From an uncultured Burkholderiales Genera incertae sedis bacterium (GTDB taxonomy: Bacteria; Pseudomonadota; Gammaproteobacteria; Burkholderiales; Eutrophovitaceae), in the NCBI GenBank assembly GCA_905479505.1, contig CAJQMS010000122.1, positions 1-12,775 on the forward strand: a DNA stretch of 12,775 nt. Direction: 5' to 3'. Under the pieces are notes generated by a model, which made no database searches, was not told the DNA's origin, and saw nothing but the letters and a program-made list of their open reading frames with translations. Below are positions 1-9,317 of the stretch, piece after piece. How positions within the stretch are numbered: position 1 is the stretch's first letter; every line of letters starts with the position of its first letter. The position numbers and the translations under genes are program-made.

Positions 1-257
1 TGGTAGTTCGCTCCACCGACTCTCCGAGATTTTACCTCCACGAGGGGTCGAACGTTCGACAACGCCGAGTTGAACACTTCCAAGGGATCAGCTTGACCAC
101 CTTTTTGAATATGGTCCAGTGCGCCGTAAACGATTCGTTCGGCGACGGATTTCTTCCCAGCCTGCATAATCACATTCATAAATTTCGCAACTTCTTGATT
201 GTGAAATTTCGGATCTGGCAGTATCTGTCGTTTTGGTACTTCTCTACGTCTTGGCAT
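1..257 (-). CDS. rpsG: Small ribosomal subunit protein S7 (uS7), C-terminus beyond window
   Basis: S7 is a primary 16S rRNA binding protein that nucleates folding of the 30S head and lines the tRNA exit site. The visible 85 residues start MPRRREVPKRQILPDPKF, the usual S7 opening, and include the family stretch VRPLVEVKSRRVGGANY at the edge, so residue Y85 falls where Y85 lies in E. coli S7; roughly the last 70 residues are missing. The ATG at 255-257 is preceded by an AAAGAGGA ribosome site. It follows rpsL by 38 bases with no visible terminator, so the two are surely cotranscribed. In relatives fusA and tuf come next, outside this window. In E. coli S7 is the translational repressor of the str operon through the rpsL-rpsG spacer; the spacer here is short and I see no clear fold in it. 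Confidence 0.98.
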   Translation of the reverse strand, partial: MPRRREVPKRQILPDPKFHNQEVAKFMNVIMQAGKKSVAERIVYGALDHIQKGGQADPLEVFNSALSNVRPLVEVKSRRVGGANY

Positions 258-296
258 TTAATCCTCTTTACTTTCCTATATTGTCAGCCGCTAACC

Positions 297-671
297 TTAA
301 CCCTTAGCCCTCTTGGCTCCATACTTAGACCGAGCTTGTTTACGATCTTTAACCCCTTGAGTATCCAAACTTCCGCGAACAACATGGTAACGAACCCCAG
401 GCAAATCCTTGACACGCCCTCCCCTGATCAAAACCACCGAGTGCTCCTGCAAGTTGTGTCCTTCTCCACCGATGTAGCTAATCACCTCAAAACCGGTCGT
501 TAGGCGCACCTTAGCAACTTTTCTAAGGGCTGAATTCGGCTTCTTAGGTGTCGTAGTATAAACTCGAGTACAAACGCCACGCTTCGCCGGCGCTCCACCT
601 AGAGCGGGAACTTTACTTTTCGCAATAGGCACTGATCTGCCTTTGCGAACCAATTGATTTGTTGTTGGCAT
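297..671 (-). CDS. rpsL: Small ribosomal subunit protein S12 (uS12)
   Basis: S12 sits at the decoding centre of the 30S subunit and affects tRNA selection accuracy. The product is 124 residues, exactly the E. coli length. It holds the two conserved loops that face the decoding site: TTPKKPNSALRK (K43, the classic streptomycin-resistance position, is wild type) and GGRVKDLPGVRYH (K88 wild type, D89 the residue methylthiolated by RimO in many bacteria). Streptomycin sensitivity at this protein is therefore inferred. The ATG at 669-671 begins the family N-terminus MPTTNQLVRKGR; an in-frame TTG at 705-707 would add 12 residues unlike S12 and is not used. The nearest ribosome site is AGGA about 12 bases upstream, a little far. 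It lies 144 bases after rpoC and 38 before rpsG. Confidence 0.98.
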   Translation of the reverse strand: MPTTNQLVRKGRSVPIAKSKVPALGGAPAKRGVCTRVYTTTPKKPNSALRKVAKVRLTTGFEVISYIGGEGHNLQEHSVVLIRGGRVKDLPGVRYHVVRGSLDTQGVKDRKQARSKYGAKRAKG

Positions 672-757
672 CTTAGATTTGGATCCTAAATTATTTGGTC
701 CGTACAAATTGTGTTAAAGCTCATCTGGACCACTTTAACCCTCACAATAACCGTTAC

Positions 758-808
758 CTCAGCTTTTTAATACTGAGAAAAGGACGGGCGATTCTAAGAC
801 CACCCGCC
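758..808 (-). terminator. Two tandem hairpins after rpoC, possible weak terminator or processing site
   Basis: Starting 8 bases after the rpoC stop, the minus strand has a stem GGCGGG/CCCGTC (one G-U pair, positions 803-808 with 783-788) around a 14-base loop, followed by CTTTTCTC. A second stem CTCAG/CTGAG (773-777 with 758-762) follows at once. The first has the look of an intrinsic terminator, but the U tract is only four bases and the stem has a large loop. Because rpsL follows with no convincing promoter, partial termination or mRNA processing between polymerase and S12 genes is more likely than full termination. The pairing is seen directly; the function is inferred. Confidence 0.35.
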
Positions 809-815
809 GCCTATG

Positions 816-3800
816 TCAAGCCGCAGCTTCGCCCTCGCCCTCAGAAATTTCCTCAAATGCGTCATCAGCCTCCGCTTTTGCATCCTCAAAGATATCAGGA
901 ACCTCTGGACGTTTACGATTACGGTGATACGCAAGCCCAGTTCCACCAGGAATTAAACGACCCACAATCACATTCTCTTTAAGGCCACGCAACTCATCCC
1001 GTTTACCCATAATCGCCGCCTCAGTGAGGACTCGTGTTGTCTCCTGGAAGGAGGCTGCGGAGATGAATGAATCTGTGGACAGAGAAGCCTTTGTGATTCC
1101 CAGCAAGACATTATCGTACGTAGCAGGCGCCTTCCCCTCAGCAGTTAATTCCTCATTTGCGGCTAGGACCTCCGAACGCTCGACCTGCTCGCCTTGGATG
1201 AAGTCAGTATCTCCAGAACTTGTTATGTTCACACGACGCAACATCTGCCGCACAATGACTTCGATGTGCTTATCGTTGATCTTTACGCCCTGCAGTCGAT
1301 AAACGTCTTGCACCTCGTCAATAATAAATCGTGCTAATGCTTCGATTCCTAGTAATTTTAGAATCTCGTGAGGATCGGGCGGTCCATCCACAATCATTTC
1401 ACCCGTATTGACCTGTTGGCCCTCGTGCACCATCACATGCTTATCTTTCGAAATTAAAAATTCGTGTGATACACCTTCGCTGTCTGTCATCACTAAACGG
1501 TTCTTCCCTTTAGTATCCTTGCCGAACGAAACTGCCCCAGTAACCGCAGCTAACATTCCAGCGTCTTTTGGCGCCCTAGCTTCAAACAGTTCAGCAACTC
1601 TTGGCAAGCCGCCAGTAATGTCTCGAGTTTTTGAACTCTCTTGTGGAATGCGGGCTAAAATCTCGCCGAAACCAACTTTTTGACCATTTTTAACTGTAAT
1701 GACGGAATTGACAGGCACCGTAATGTTAACTGGCGTGTCGGTTCCAGCGATTTTGATTTCCTCTCCGCTTTCGTCTACCAATCGAACACTAGGCCTAGCA
1801 TCCTTGCCTTGTGATGAAGAGCTTCTCTTGGGATCAGTAACCACCAAGGTCGAAAGACCAGTGACCTCATCAATCTGCCTGGCCACAGTGACACCCTCTT
1901 CAACATTCTCGAACTTAACCGTCCCAGAGTATTCGGTGACAATCGGTCGAGTATGAGGATCCCAATTGGCTAAAATTTTCCCAGCCTTCTCGGCCGCACC
2001 GTCCGAGACATGCAATAGCGCACCGTAAGGTACCTTATGCCGCTCACGCTCCCGTCCAACCTCATCATGAACTACGACCTCACCGGATCTCGCAATAACG
2101 ACTTTCTCGTTACGCTCGTTTGTAACGTATCGCATCTGAGGCGAAAACTTAATTACACCTTTCGATTTCGATTCTATCTGGCTTGCAACAGCTGTTCGGG
2201 AAGCTGCACCACCGATATGAAAAGTTCGCATGGTCAGCTGGGTCCCTGGCTCGCCAATTGACTGCGCGGCAATAACTCCTACGGCTTCACCTGAACTGAC
2301 CAGATGACCGCGGCCAAGATCTCGGCCATAACACTTCGAGCACAACCCGAAGCGTGTTTCACATGTCAGTGGTGTTCTGACTTTTACTTCGTCAACGCCG
2401 CTATTTTCAATCTGGCCGACAAGACGTTCGTCCAACAAAGTTCCGGCGACCGCGAGCATGGCTCCATTTTCTGGGTCAATCAGATCTTCCGCAAGGACAC
2501 GGCCTAGAATTCTCTCGCTTAATGGCTCGATCACCTCTCCGCCCTCGATCAAAGCTTTTTGCACAAACCCTCGAGAGGTACCGCAATCATCCTCCACAAC
2601 GACCAAATCTTGAGTCACGTCTACCAATCTTCTCGTTAGGTAACCTGAGTTAGCAGTTTTAAGAGCAGTATCTGCAAGTCCCTTTCTGGCTCCGTGAGTT
2701 GAAATAAAGTACTGCAGTACGTTCAACCCCTCTCTAAAGTTTGCAGTAATTGGGGTTTCAATGATGGAGCCATCGGGCTTAGCCATCAAACCTCGCATAC
2801 CTGCTAACTGCCTGATTTGTGCCGCAGATCCTCGGGCACCAGAATCTGCCATCATATAAATGGAATTAAAAGACTCTTGATGGACCTGCTTCCCTTTATC
2901 ATCCGTCATAGGCACCCAAGCATTGGATTTGGCGTCCCACTTCTTCACTGGCTCTGTCCCGAGACGGTCCATCATCGCCTTAGCAACCACATCGCCAGCG
3001 CGACCCCAGATATCAACCACCTTGTTATAACGCTCACCCTGAGTAACTAGGCCTGAAGTGTACTGATCTTCTATTTCCTTAACTTCCTCTTCCGCCTCAG
3101 CAAGGATAGTTACCTTATCTTCTGGTATCTCCATGTCCTTCACCGCAAACGATAGTCCGGCTCTAGTTGCAAAAGTGAATCCAGTCTGCATCAATTTATC
3201 TGCAAAAATTACAGTCTCGCGAGTACCGCACTCCCTAAAACTTATGTTTATGAGACGAGAAATCTCCTTTTTCTTTAACGTTTTATTAATAATTTCAAAA
3301 GGCAAGCCCTTAGGTAAAATTTCTGACAGGAATGAACGCCCCACAGTGGTCTTGTGGCGGCTAACTCGTCTACCAAGGCCGACGTCAGAATCATCACTTC
3401 CCTCTTCTATACGGACCTCACATGAAGCCTGGAGATCGATATCTCCATTTTCATACGCTCGTTTTGCCTCAGTAACACTCGCGAAAATCATACCTTCGCC
3501 TCTGGCACCAATTTTTTCCCTGGACATGTAGTAAAGCCCTAACACGATGTCTTGAGAGGGAACAATAATCGGCTCTCCATTTGCTGGCGAGAGGACATTA
3601 TTGGAAGCCATCATCAAGACTCTAGCCTCCATTTGCGCCTCAATCGATAAGGGCACATGTACCGCCATTTGATCACCATCAAAGTCAGCATTGAACGCCG
3701 CACATACTAGCGGATGCAATTGAATAGCTTTACCCTCGATTAACACTGGCTCGAACGCCTGGATCCCGAGTCGATGAAGTGTAGGCGCCCTATTGAGAAG

Positions 3801-5063
3801 AACCGGATGCTCTCGTATGACACCCTCCAGAATATCCCATACCTCTGGAACTTCTTGCTCCACCAATCTCTTAGCCGCTTTAATCGTAGTAGCAAAACCT
3901 AAAGTTTCAAGCTTGTGAAAGATAAAAGGCTTAAACAGTTCAAGCGCCATTTTTTTCGGCAGGCCACATTGATGTAGCTTCAATTGCGGCCCCACGACGA
4001 TCACCGATCGTCCCGAGTAATCAACACGCTTACCTAATAAATTTTGTCTGAAACGACCGCCCTTTCCTTTGATCATATCCGCTAGTGACTTCAAAGGCCT
4101 CTTGTTAGCGCCAGTCATCGCCTTACCACGTCGCCCATTATCGAGCAAGGAATCGACGGACTCTTGCAACATCCGCTTCTCATTTCTACATATAATTTCT
4201 GGCGCTTTAAGCTCTAAAAGTCTCTTCAACCTGTTATTACGGTTAATAACTCTTCTGTATAAATCATTGAGATCGGAGGTGGCGAATCTGCCGCCATCCA
4301 ATGGTACCAAAGGTCTGAGATCTGGTGGCAGAACAGGCAGAACTTCCATCACCATCCACTCAGGCTTAATTCCAGACTTATGAAAAGCCTCAAGCACCTT
4401 AAGGCGCTTAGCAATTTTTTTAATTTTTGTTTCTGAACCGGTTTCACTAAGCTCTTGGCGAAGCTTTTCGATCTCACCACCGATATCGATATTTTTCAAG
4501 AGCTCCCGAATACCCTCGGCGCCCATTACAGCCGTAAACTCGTCTCCGAATTCTTCGAACTTTTCTAAATAGCTGTCTTCGGAAAGTAATTCTGCCCTAT
4601 TGAGAGGAGTCATCCCGGGATGAGTCACAATATAGGCCTCGAAATAGAGTACACGCTCGATATCTCGAAGGGGGATATCTAAAACAATCCCCAACCTTGA
4701 CGGTAGCGATTTAAGGAACCAAATGTGAGCCACAGGAGAGGCCAACTCAATATGAGCCATACGTTCCCTACGTACTTTGGAAAGCGTGACCTCAACACCA
4801 CATTTTTCGCAAATGACACCCCGATGCTTTAATCTCTTATATTTTCCGCATAGACATTCATAGTCTTTTACAGGTCCAAAAATTTTCGCGCAAAACAAAC
4901 CGTCACGTTCAGGTTTAAACGTTCGATAGTTAATTGTCTCCGGCTTCTTAACCTCTCCGTAGGACCAAGATCGGATTTTCTCAGGAGAGGCGAGACTAAT
5001 TTTAATTGCATCAAAATCCTCTTCTTGACTTGCCTGCTTAAATAGATCTAACAACGCTTTCAT
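816..5063 (-). CDS. rpoC: DNA-directed RNA polymerase subunit beta'
   Basis: Beta' forms the clamp and half of the active centre of RNA polymerase. The product has 1415 residues (E. coli 1407). The N-terminal zinc ribbon has C70, C72, C85 and C88; the lid and rudder text GRFRQNLLGKRVDYSGRS is near 337; the catalytic NADFDGDQM places D460, D462 and D464, which hold the Mg2+; the bridge-helix region follows GARKGLADTALKTANSGYLT near 791; the second zinc site is C827, C901, C908 and C911; the trigger-loop text LTMRTFHIGG has M945, R946 and H949. The large beta-barrel insertion in the trigger loop is present. Relative to E. coli about 13 residues are inserted near 706-730, just before the F-loop text SFNSIYMMADSGARGS. 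The tail is acidic and alanine-rich. The ATG at 5061-5063 follows an AAGGGG ribosome site, 54 bases after rpoB, so cotranscribed. Confidence 0.99.
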   Translation of the reverse strand: MKALLDLFKQASQEEDFDAIKISLASPEKIRSWSYGEVKKPETINYRTFKPERDGLFCAKIFGPVKDYECLCGKYKRLKHRGVICEKCGVEVTLSKVRRERMAHIELASPVAHIWFLKSLPSRLGIVLDIPLRDIERVLYFEAYIVTHPGMTPLNRAELLSEDSYLEKFEEFGDEFTAVMGAEGIRELLKNIDIGGEIEKLRQELSETGSETKIKKIAKRLKVLEAFHKSGIKPEWMVMEVLPVLPPDLRPLVPLDGGRFATSDLNDLYRRVINRNNRLKRLLELKAPEIICRNEKRMLQESVDSLLDNGRRGKAMTGANKRPLKSLADMIKGKGGRFRQNLLGKRVDYSGRSVIVVGPQLKLHQCGLPKKMALELFKPFIFHKLETLGFATTIKAAKRLVEQEVPEVWDILEGVIREHPVLLNRAPTLHRLGIQAFEPVLIEGKAIQLHPLVCAAFNADFDGDQMAVHVPLSIEAQMEARVLMMASNNVLSPANGEPIIVPSQDIVLGLYYMSREKIGARGEGMIFASVTEAKRAYENGDIDLQASCEVRIEEGSDDSDVGLGRRVSRHKTTVGRSFLSEILPKGLPFEIINKTLKKKEISRLINISFRECGTRETVIFADKLMQTGFTFATRAGLSFAVKDMEIPEDKVTILAEAEEEVKEIEDQYTSGLVTQGERYNKVVDIWGRAGDVVAKAMMDRLGTEPVKKWDAKSNAWVPMTDDKGKQVHQESFNSIYMMADSGARGSAAQIRQLAGMRGLMAKPDGSIIETPITANFREGLNVLQYFISTHGARKGLADTALKTANSGYLTRRLVDVTQDLVVVEDDCGTSRGFVQKALIEGGEVIEPLSERILGRVLAEDLIDPENGAMLAVAGTLLDERLVGQIENSGVDEVKVRTPLTCETRFGLCSKCYGRDLGRGHLVSSGEAVGVIAAQSIGEPGTQLTMRTFHIGGAASRTAVASQIESKSKGVIKFSPQMRYVTNERNEKVVIARSGEVVVHDEVGRERERHKVPYGALLHVSDGAAEKAGKILANWDPHTRPIVTEYSGTVKFENVEEGVTVARQIDEVTGLSTLVVTDPKRSSSSQGKDARPSVRLVDESGEEIKIAGTDTPVNITVPVNSVITVKNGQKVGFGEILARIPQESSKTRDITGGLPRVAELFEARAPKDAGMLAAVTGAVSFGKDTKGKNRLVMTDSEGVSHEFLISKDKHVMVHEGQQVNTGEMIVDGPPDPHEILKLLGIEALARFIIDEVQDVYRLQGVKINDKHIEVIVRQMLRRVNITSSGDTDFIQGEQVERSEVLAANEELTAEGKAPATYDNVLLGITKASLSTDSFISAASFQETTRVLTEAAIMGKRDELRGLKENVIVGRLIPGGTGLAYHRNRKRPEVPDIFEDAKAEADDAFEEISEGEGEAAA

Positions 5064-5117
5064 TGCTTACCCCTTATAAATTCCACATCGACAAATAATA
5101 TCGTCACGAACAAAATT

Positions 5118-8100
5118 CTAGTGACGATCAAGATCAATATCGATCACAAGTGACCTAATCTCTTTCACTAACACGTTAAACGACTCCGGCATTCCCGCGT
5201 CGATTTTATGCTCTCCTTTAACGATGTTTTCATACACTTTTGTTCGTCCATTAACGTCATCAGACTTAACAGTGAGCATTTCTTGCAATGTGTAAGAAGC
5301 TCCATAGGCCTCTAAAGCCCACACCTCCATCTCTCCAAAACGCTGACCACCAAACTGAGCTTTACCGCCAAGTGGCTGCTGCGTCACAAGAGAGTAAGGA
5401 CCAGTCGACCGAGCGTGCATCTTATCGTCTACCAAGTGGTGTAACTTAAGGACATGCATATACCCTACAGTCACTTCTTGGTCGAATTGGTCACCAGTTC
5501 GACCGTCGATAAGTGCTATTTGTCCGCTTGTTGGCAACCCAGCGAGTTCCAGCATTTGTCTGATCTCAGGCTCGTCCGCACCATCAAATACCGGAGTTGC
5601 AAAAGGTACACCATTTTTTAGCTGCTTAGCCAAATCTAGAACCTCTTGGTCCGTAAGGGCCGCAATATCCTCGATTTTACCGCTCGTGTTATAGACTCTG
5701 GACAGAAACGCTCTCATGTCTTCAATCTTGCTCTTGGCAGTTAACATAGCTCCGATTTTATGACCGAGGCCCTTTGCAGCCCAGCCCAGATGAGTCTCAA
5801 GAATCTGTCCTACATTCATTCGCGATGGCACGCCGAGTGGATTCAAAACAATATCCATCGGTGTTCCATCGGCAGTATGCGGCATATCCTCAATTGGGAC
5901 GATTTTGGAGATAACACCTTTATTGCCGTGGCGCCCAGCCATTTTATCGCCAGGCTGCAGCCTACGCTTAACCGCAAGGTAGACTTTCACCATTTTTTGA
6001 ACCCCCGGTTGCAACTCATCCCCAGAGGTTAATTTTTTCTGCTTTTCGTCAAAACGGGCGTCAAAGTCAAGCCTTGCTTGCTCGATACCTTCACGCACTT
6101 GCTCTACCTGATGAGCAGCATCTTCATTTGATAGTCGAATATCGAACCAATCGTATCTATTCAACTCCTCAAGATAGACTTTCGTTATTTTAGAGCCCTT
6201 CGACAGCTTATTTGGCCCTCCATTAGCGACTTTACCGATTAAAAGTCGCTCCATTCTGCCAAAGGCATCGTTTTCAACGATTCGCATTTGATCAGATAAG
6301 TCCTTTCGGAAGCGACCCAACTCATCATCAACAATCGCCTGAGCTCGGCTATCTCGATCCACTCCTTCTCGCGTGAAAACTTGAACATCAATGACCGTTC
6401 CTGCCATTCCAGAAGGAACTCGAAGCGACGTATCCTTAACATCAGAAGCCTTCTCACCAAAAATTGCTCTTAGAAGCTTTTCCTCCGGGGTGAGTTGAGT
6501 CTCTCCCTTCGGGGTTACCTTCCCAACCAAAACATCACCCGCACGCACCTCAGCTCCGATGTAAACCACACCAGATTCATCCAAACGGCCGAGTTGTGCC
6601 TCTGCTAAGTTCGAAATATCTCTGGTAATTTCTTCAGACCCTAATTTTGTATCTCTAGCGACAATTGATAACTCTTCTATGTGAATCGAAGTAAAACGAT
6701 CCTCAGCCACAATTCTTTCTGAAATTAATATGGAGTCTTCGAAGTTAAAACCATTCCAAGGCATAAACGCAACTAATAGATTTTGCCCGAGAGCTAGCTC
6801 ACCCAAATCAGTCGAAGCACCATCAGCGATTACGTCCCCACCCGCCACAACATCTCCAGGCTTCACGATTGGTTTTTGATTAATATTCGTATTTTGGTTA
6901 GAGCGCGTGTACTTGACTAGGTTGTATATATCAACACCAACGTCACCCGCACGCGTCTCATCATCATTGACTCGGATAACAATGCGTGACGCATCGACAT
7001 AGTCAACGAGACCTCCCCGTTCAGCCTGCACTGCCGTGCCAGAATCTACCGCAACTGTTCTCTCGATACCTGTGCCGACTAAAGCTTTCTCAGCTCTTAA
7101 AGTTGGCACAGCCTGTCTCTGCATGTTGGATCCCATTAAAGCTCGGTTGGCGTCGTCATGCTCTAAAAAAGGTATGAGCGATGCCGCTACCGACACAATC
7201 TGCGATGGTGCTACATCCATCATCTCGACTCGATCCGGCGAAACTAAAGTGAATTCTCCACGATGACGACACGAAACAAGCTCGTCTGTCAATTTGCCAG
7301 AACCATCATACGCAGCATTAGCTTGAGCGATCACATACTGTCCTTCGTCGATCGCGGAAAGGTATTCGATTTCTTCTGTAACCTTGCCACTTTTGACGCG
7401 AACATAAGGAGTCTCTAAGAACCCATACTCATTTGTTCGGGCATAAATAGCTAAAGAATTAATGAGACCAATATTTGGTCCTTCCGGAGTCTCGATAGGA
7501 CAAACTCTGCCGTAGTGCGTCGGATGCACATCCCGAACCTCAAAACCGGCTCGCTCCCGCGTTAAACCACCCGGGCCAAGCGCTGAAATTCTACGTTTGT
7601 GGGTAATCTCCGATAAAGGATTAGTTTGATCCATAAATTGCGATAGCTGGGAAGAGCCAAAAAACTCTCGCACAGCAGCAGATACTGGTTTCGCATTTAT
7701 CAAATCATGAGGCATCAAATTCTCGGACTCAGCCTGCGAAAGTCTCTCCCTCACAGCTCGCTCCACACGAACTAAGCCGGACCTGAACTGGTTTTCGGCT
7801 AACTCACCAACGGATCGCACTCGCCTGTTACCCAAATGGTCAATATCATCTATTTCGCCGCGACCGTTCCGCAACTCAACCAAAATAGAAATGACAGCTA
7901 AAATGTCAGCATTGGTCAAGGTGCCTTCCTCGGGCACATTATTTTTCTTAGCTTCTTCGTAAAAACTCTTTAGCCAATCTGACGCTTTAGGCTCTATGAC
8001 CTCTGGATAAGCTCTTCGGTTAAACTTCATTCTGCCAACAGCAGACAGGTCGTACCTTTGAGGCGTGTAAAAAAGCGCACCAAATAAGGCATTAACTGAA

Positions 8101-9251
8101 TCCTCAGTTGGAGGCTCTCCAGGTCGCATCATTCTGTAAATCGCAACTTTCGCTGACAATTGATCCGGGGTATCGTCCGCTCTAAGAGTTTGAGAAATAT
8201 ACGCTCCCTGATCAAGATCGTTGATATAGAGCGTCTCTATTTCACCAATATTTCCATCAACAAGCTTTTCAATTAATTCCTCCGTTAATTCCTCATTTGC
8301 AGAAGCAATAATTTCGCCCGTATCTAAATCAATAATATTCCTAGCCAAAACGCGACCAACAAGGAATTCATGATCGACTATAACTTTTTCAATACTCGCC
8401 TCGCGAATCTCGCGAACATGCTTAGCAGTAATTCGCTTATCTTTCTCTACGATCAATTTACCCTGCTTGGTTTTAATATCAAAACGTGCAGTCTCGCCTC
8501 TTAACCTGTCCGGTTTAATATTAAATTCAGGGCCTTTTTTTCCGAATTCAAACTGGTCAAATGAATAAAAGAATCCAAGAATATCTTCGACACTCATGCC
8601 AATTGACTTGAGCAATATCGTCACAGGCAGCTTTCTTCGGCGATCTATCCGAAAGAACAAATGGTCCTTTGGGTCAAATTCAAAATCTAGCCATGAGCCT
8701 CGATAAGGAATAACTCGAGCTGAGAAAAGCAACTTACCTGACGAGTGCGTTTTCCCACGATCATGCTCAAAAAACACGCCTGGTGAACGGTGCAACTGAG
8801 AAACGATTACCCTCTCAGTACCATTGATAACAAAAGAACCCGTTGAGGTCATCAACGGAATTTCACCCATGTAAACAACCTGCTCCTTAGCTTCCTTGAT
8901 CACCTGCTTTGGTGAATCCTTATCGAGCAGCGTTAACCGTACACGGGCACGTAACGGAGCCGCGTAAGTCAATCCCCGCTGCTGGCACTCCTTAACGTCA
9001 AACGCTGGTGCGCCCATCTCATACGACACATACTCAAGCCGTGCATTACCAGAATGACTCTCGATGGGGAAAATAGACTCAAACGCGCTCTGCAAGCCTT
9101 GTTGCTGACGCTTATCTGAGGCCACTCCGGTCTGCAGAAACTCGGAATAAGACTCCAATTGAGTAGCTAGTAAATAAGGTACAGGAGCGACACCTTGACG
9201 TTTCGCAAAACTTTTACGAATACGTTTTTTTTCGGTGTAAGAATAGGCCAT
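5118..9251 (-). CDS. rpoB: DNA-directed RNA polymerase subunit beta
   Basis: Beta forms the other pincer of RNA polymerase and shares the active site with beta'. The product is 1377 residues (E. coli 1342). The rifampicin pocket GSSQLSQFMDQTNPLSEI begins at 532; D541, H551 and S556 correspond to E. coli D516, H526 and S531 and are wild type, so rifampicin sensitivity is inferred. NGFNFEDSI holds E838 and D839 (E. coli E813, D814), and the lysine-rich KRRLQPGDKMAGRHGNKG lies near 1095-1112. About 20 extra residues against E. coli sit between 413 and 447, and the long proteobacterial insertion lies near 965-1075. The conserved C-terminal end reads EIRSLVIDIDLDRH with V1369 where glycine is usual. 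Start: the ATG at 9249-9251 gives MAYSYTEKKRIRKSF and has a GGAG ribosome site 5 bases upstream; an in-frame TTG at 9302 lacks family support. Confidence 0.99.
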   Translation of the reverse strand: MAYSYTEKKRIRKSFAKRQGVAPVPYLLATQLESYSEFLQTGVASDKRQQQGLQSAFESIFPIESHSGNARLEYVSYEMGAPAFDVKECQQRGLTYAAPLRARVRLTLLDKDSPKQVIKEAKEQVVYMGEIPLMTSTGSFVINGTERVIVSQLHRSPGVFFEHDRGKTHSSGKLLFSARVIPYRGSWLDFEFDPKDHLFFRIDRRRKLPVTILLKSIGMSVEDILGFFYSFDQFEFGKKGPEFNIKPDRLRGETARFDIKTKQGKLIVEKDKRITAKHVREIREASIEKVIVDHEFLVGRVLARNIIDLDTGEIIASANEELTEELIEKLVDGNIGEIETLYINDLDQGAYISQTLRADDTPDQLSAKVAIYRMMRPGEPPTEDSVNALFGALFYTPQRYDLSAVGRMKFNRRAYPEVIEPKASDWLKSFYEEAKKNNVPEEGTLTNADILAVISILVELRNGRGEIDDIDHLGNRRVRSVGELAENQFRSGLVRVERAVRERLSQAESENLMPHDLINAKPVSAAVREFFGSSQLSQFMDQTNPLSEITHKRRISALGPGGLTRERAGFEVRDVHPTHYGRVCPIETPEGPNIGLINSLAIYARTNEYGFLETPYVRVKSGKVTEEIEYLSAIDEGQYVIAQANAAYDGSGKLTDELVSCRHRGEFTLVSPDRVEMMDVAPSQIVSVAASLIPFLEHDDANRALMGSNMQRQAVPTLRAEKALVGTGIERTVAVDSGTAVQAERGGLVDYVDASRIVIRVNDDETRAGDVGVDIYNLVKYTRSNQNTNINQKPIVKPGDVVAGGDVIADGASTDLGELALGQNLLVAFMPWNGFNFEDSILISERIVAEDRFTSIHIEELSIVARDTKLGSEEITRDISNLAEAQLGRLDESGVVYIGAEVRAGDVLVGKVTPKGETQLTPEEKLLRAIFGEKASDVKDTSLRVPSGMAGTVIDVQVFTREGVDRDSRAQAIVDDELGRFRKDLSDQMRIVENDAFGRMERLLIGKVANGGPNKLSKGSKITKVYLEELNRYDWFDIRLSNEDAAHQVEQVREGIEQARLDFDARFDEKQKKLTSGDELQPGVQKMVKVYLAVKRRLQPGDKMAGRHGNKGVISKIVPIEDMPHTADGTPMDIVLNPLGVPSRMNVGQILETHLGWAAKGLGHKIGAMLTAKSKIEDMRAFLSRVYNTSGKIEDIAALTDQEVLDLAKQLKNGVPFATPVFDGADEPEIRQMLELAGLPTSGQIALIDGRTGDQFDQEVTVGYMHVLKLHHLVDDKMHARSTGPYSLVTQQPLGGKAQFGGQRFGEMEVWALEAYGASYTLQEMLTVKSDDVNGRTKVYENIVKGEHKIDAGMPESFNVLVKEIRSLVIDIDLDRH

Positions 9252-9317
9252 AGGATCTCCGTAAATATAGCTCGACGATACTTCTCCGAGCTTTAACGAC
9301 AATTAAAAGGGCCTGGC

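Noticed and set aside
93..503. Plus-strand open frame of 136 codons across rpsG and rpsL
   Set aside because: It is antisense to two certain ribosomal protein genes, with no recognisable domain and no ribosome site.
690..717. Promoter-like pair TTAACA - 16 bases - AATAAT before rpsL
   Set aside because: Both hexamers match 5 of 6, but transcription would begin near 683, downstream of the AGGA ribosome site (684-687) and only about 12 bases before the ATG, so it would give a nearly leaderless message. Kept only as a weak possibility.
3133..3531. Plus-strand open frame of 132 codons within rpoC
   Set aside because: It is a shadow of the conserved rpoC frame with no independent coding signal; the same holds for the other plus-strand frames inside rpoC and rpoB.
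9252..9302. Longer rpoB product from the upstream TTG at 9302
   Set aside because: The extra 17 residues do not resemble beta, and the ATG at 9249-9251 has its own GGAG site and the family N-terminus.
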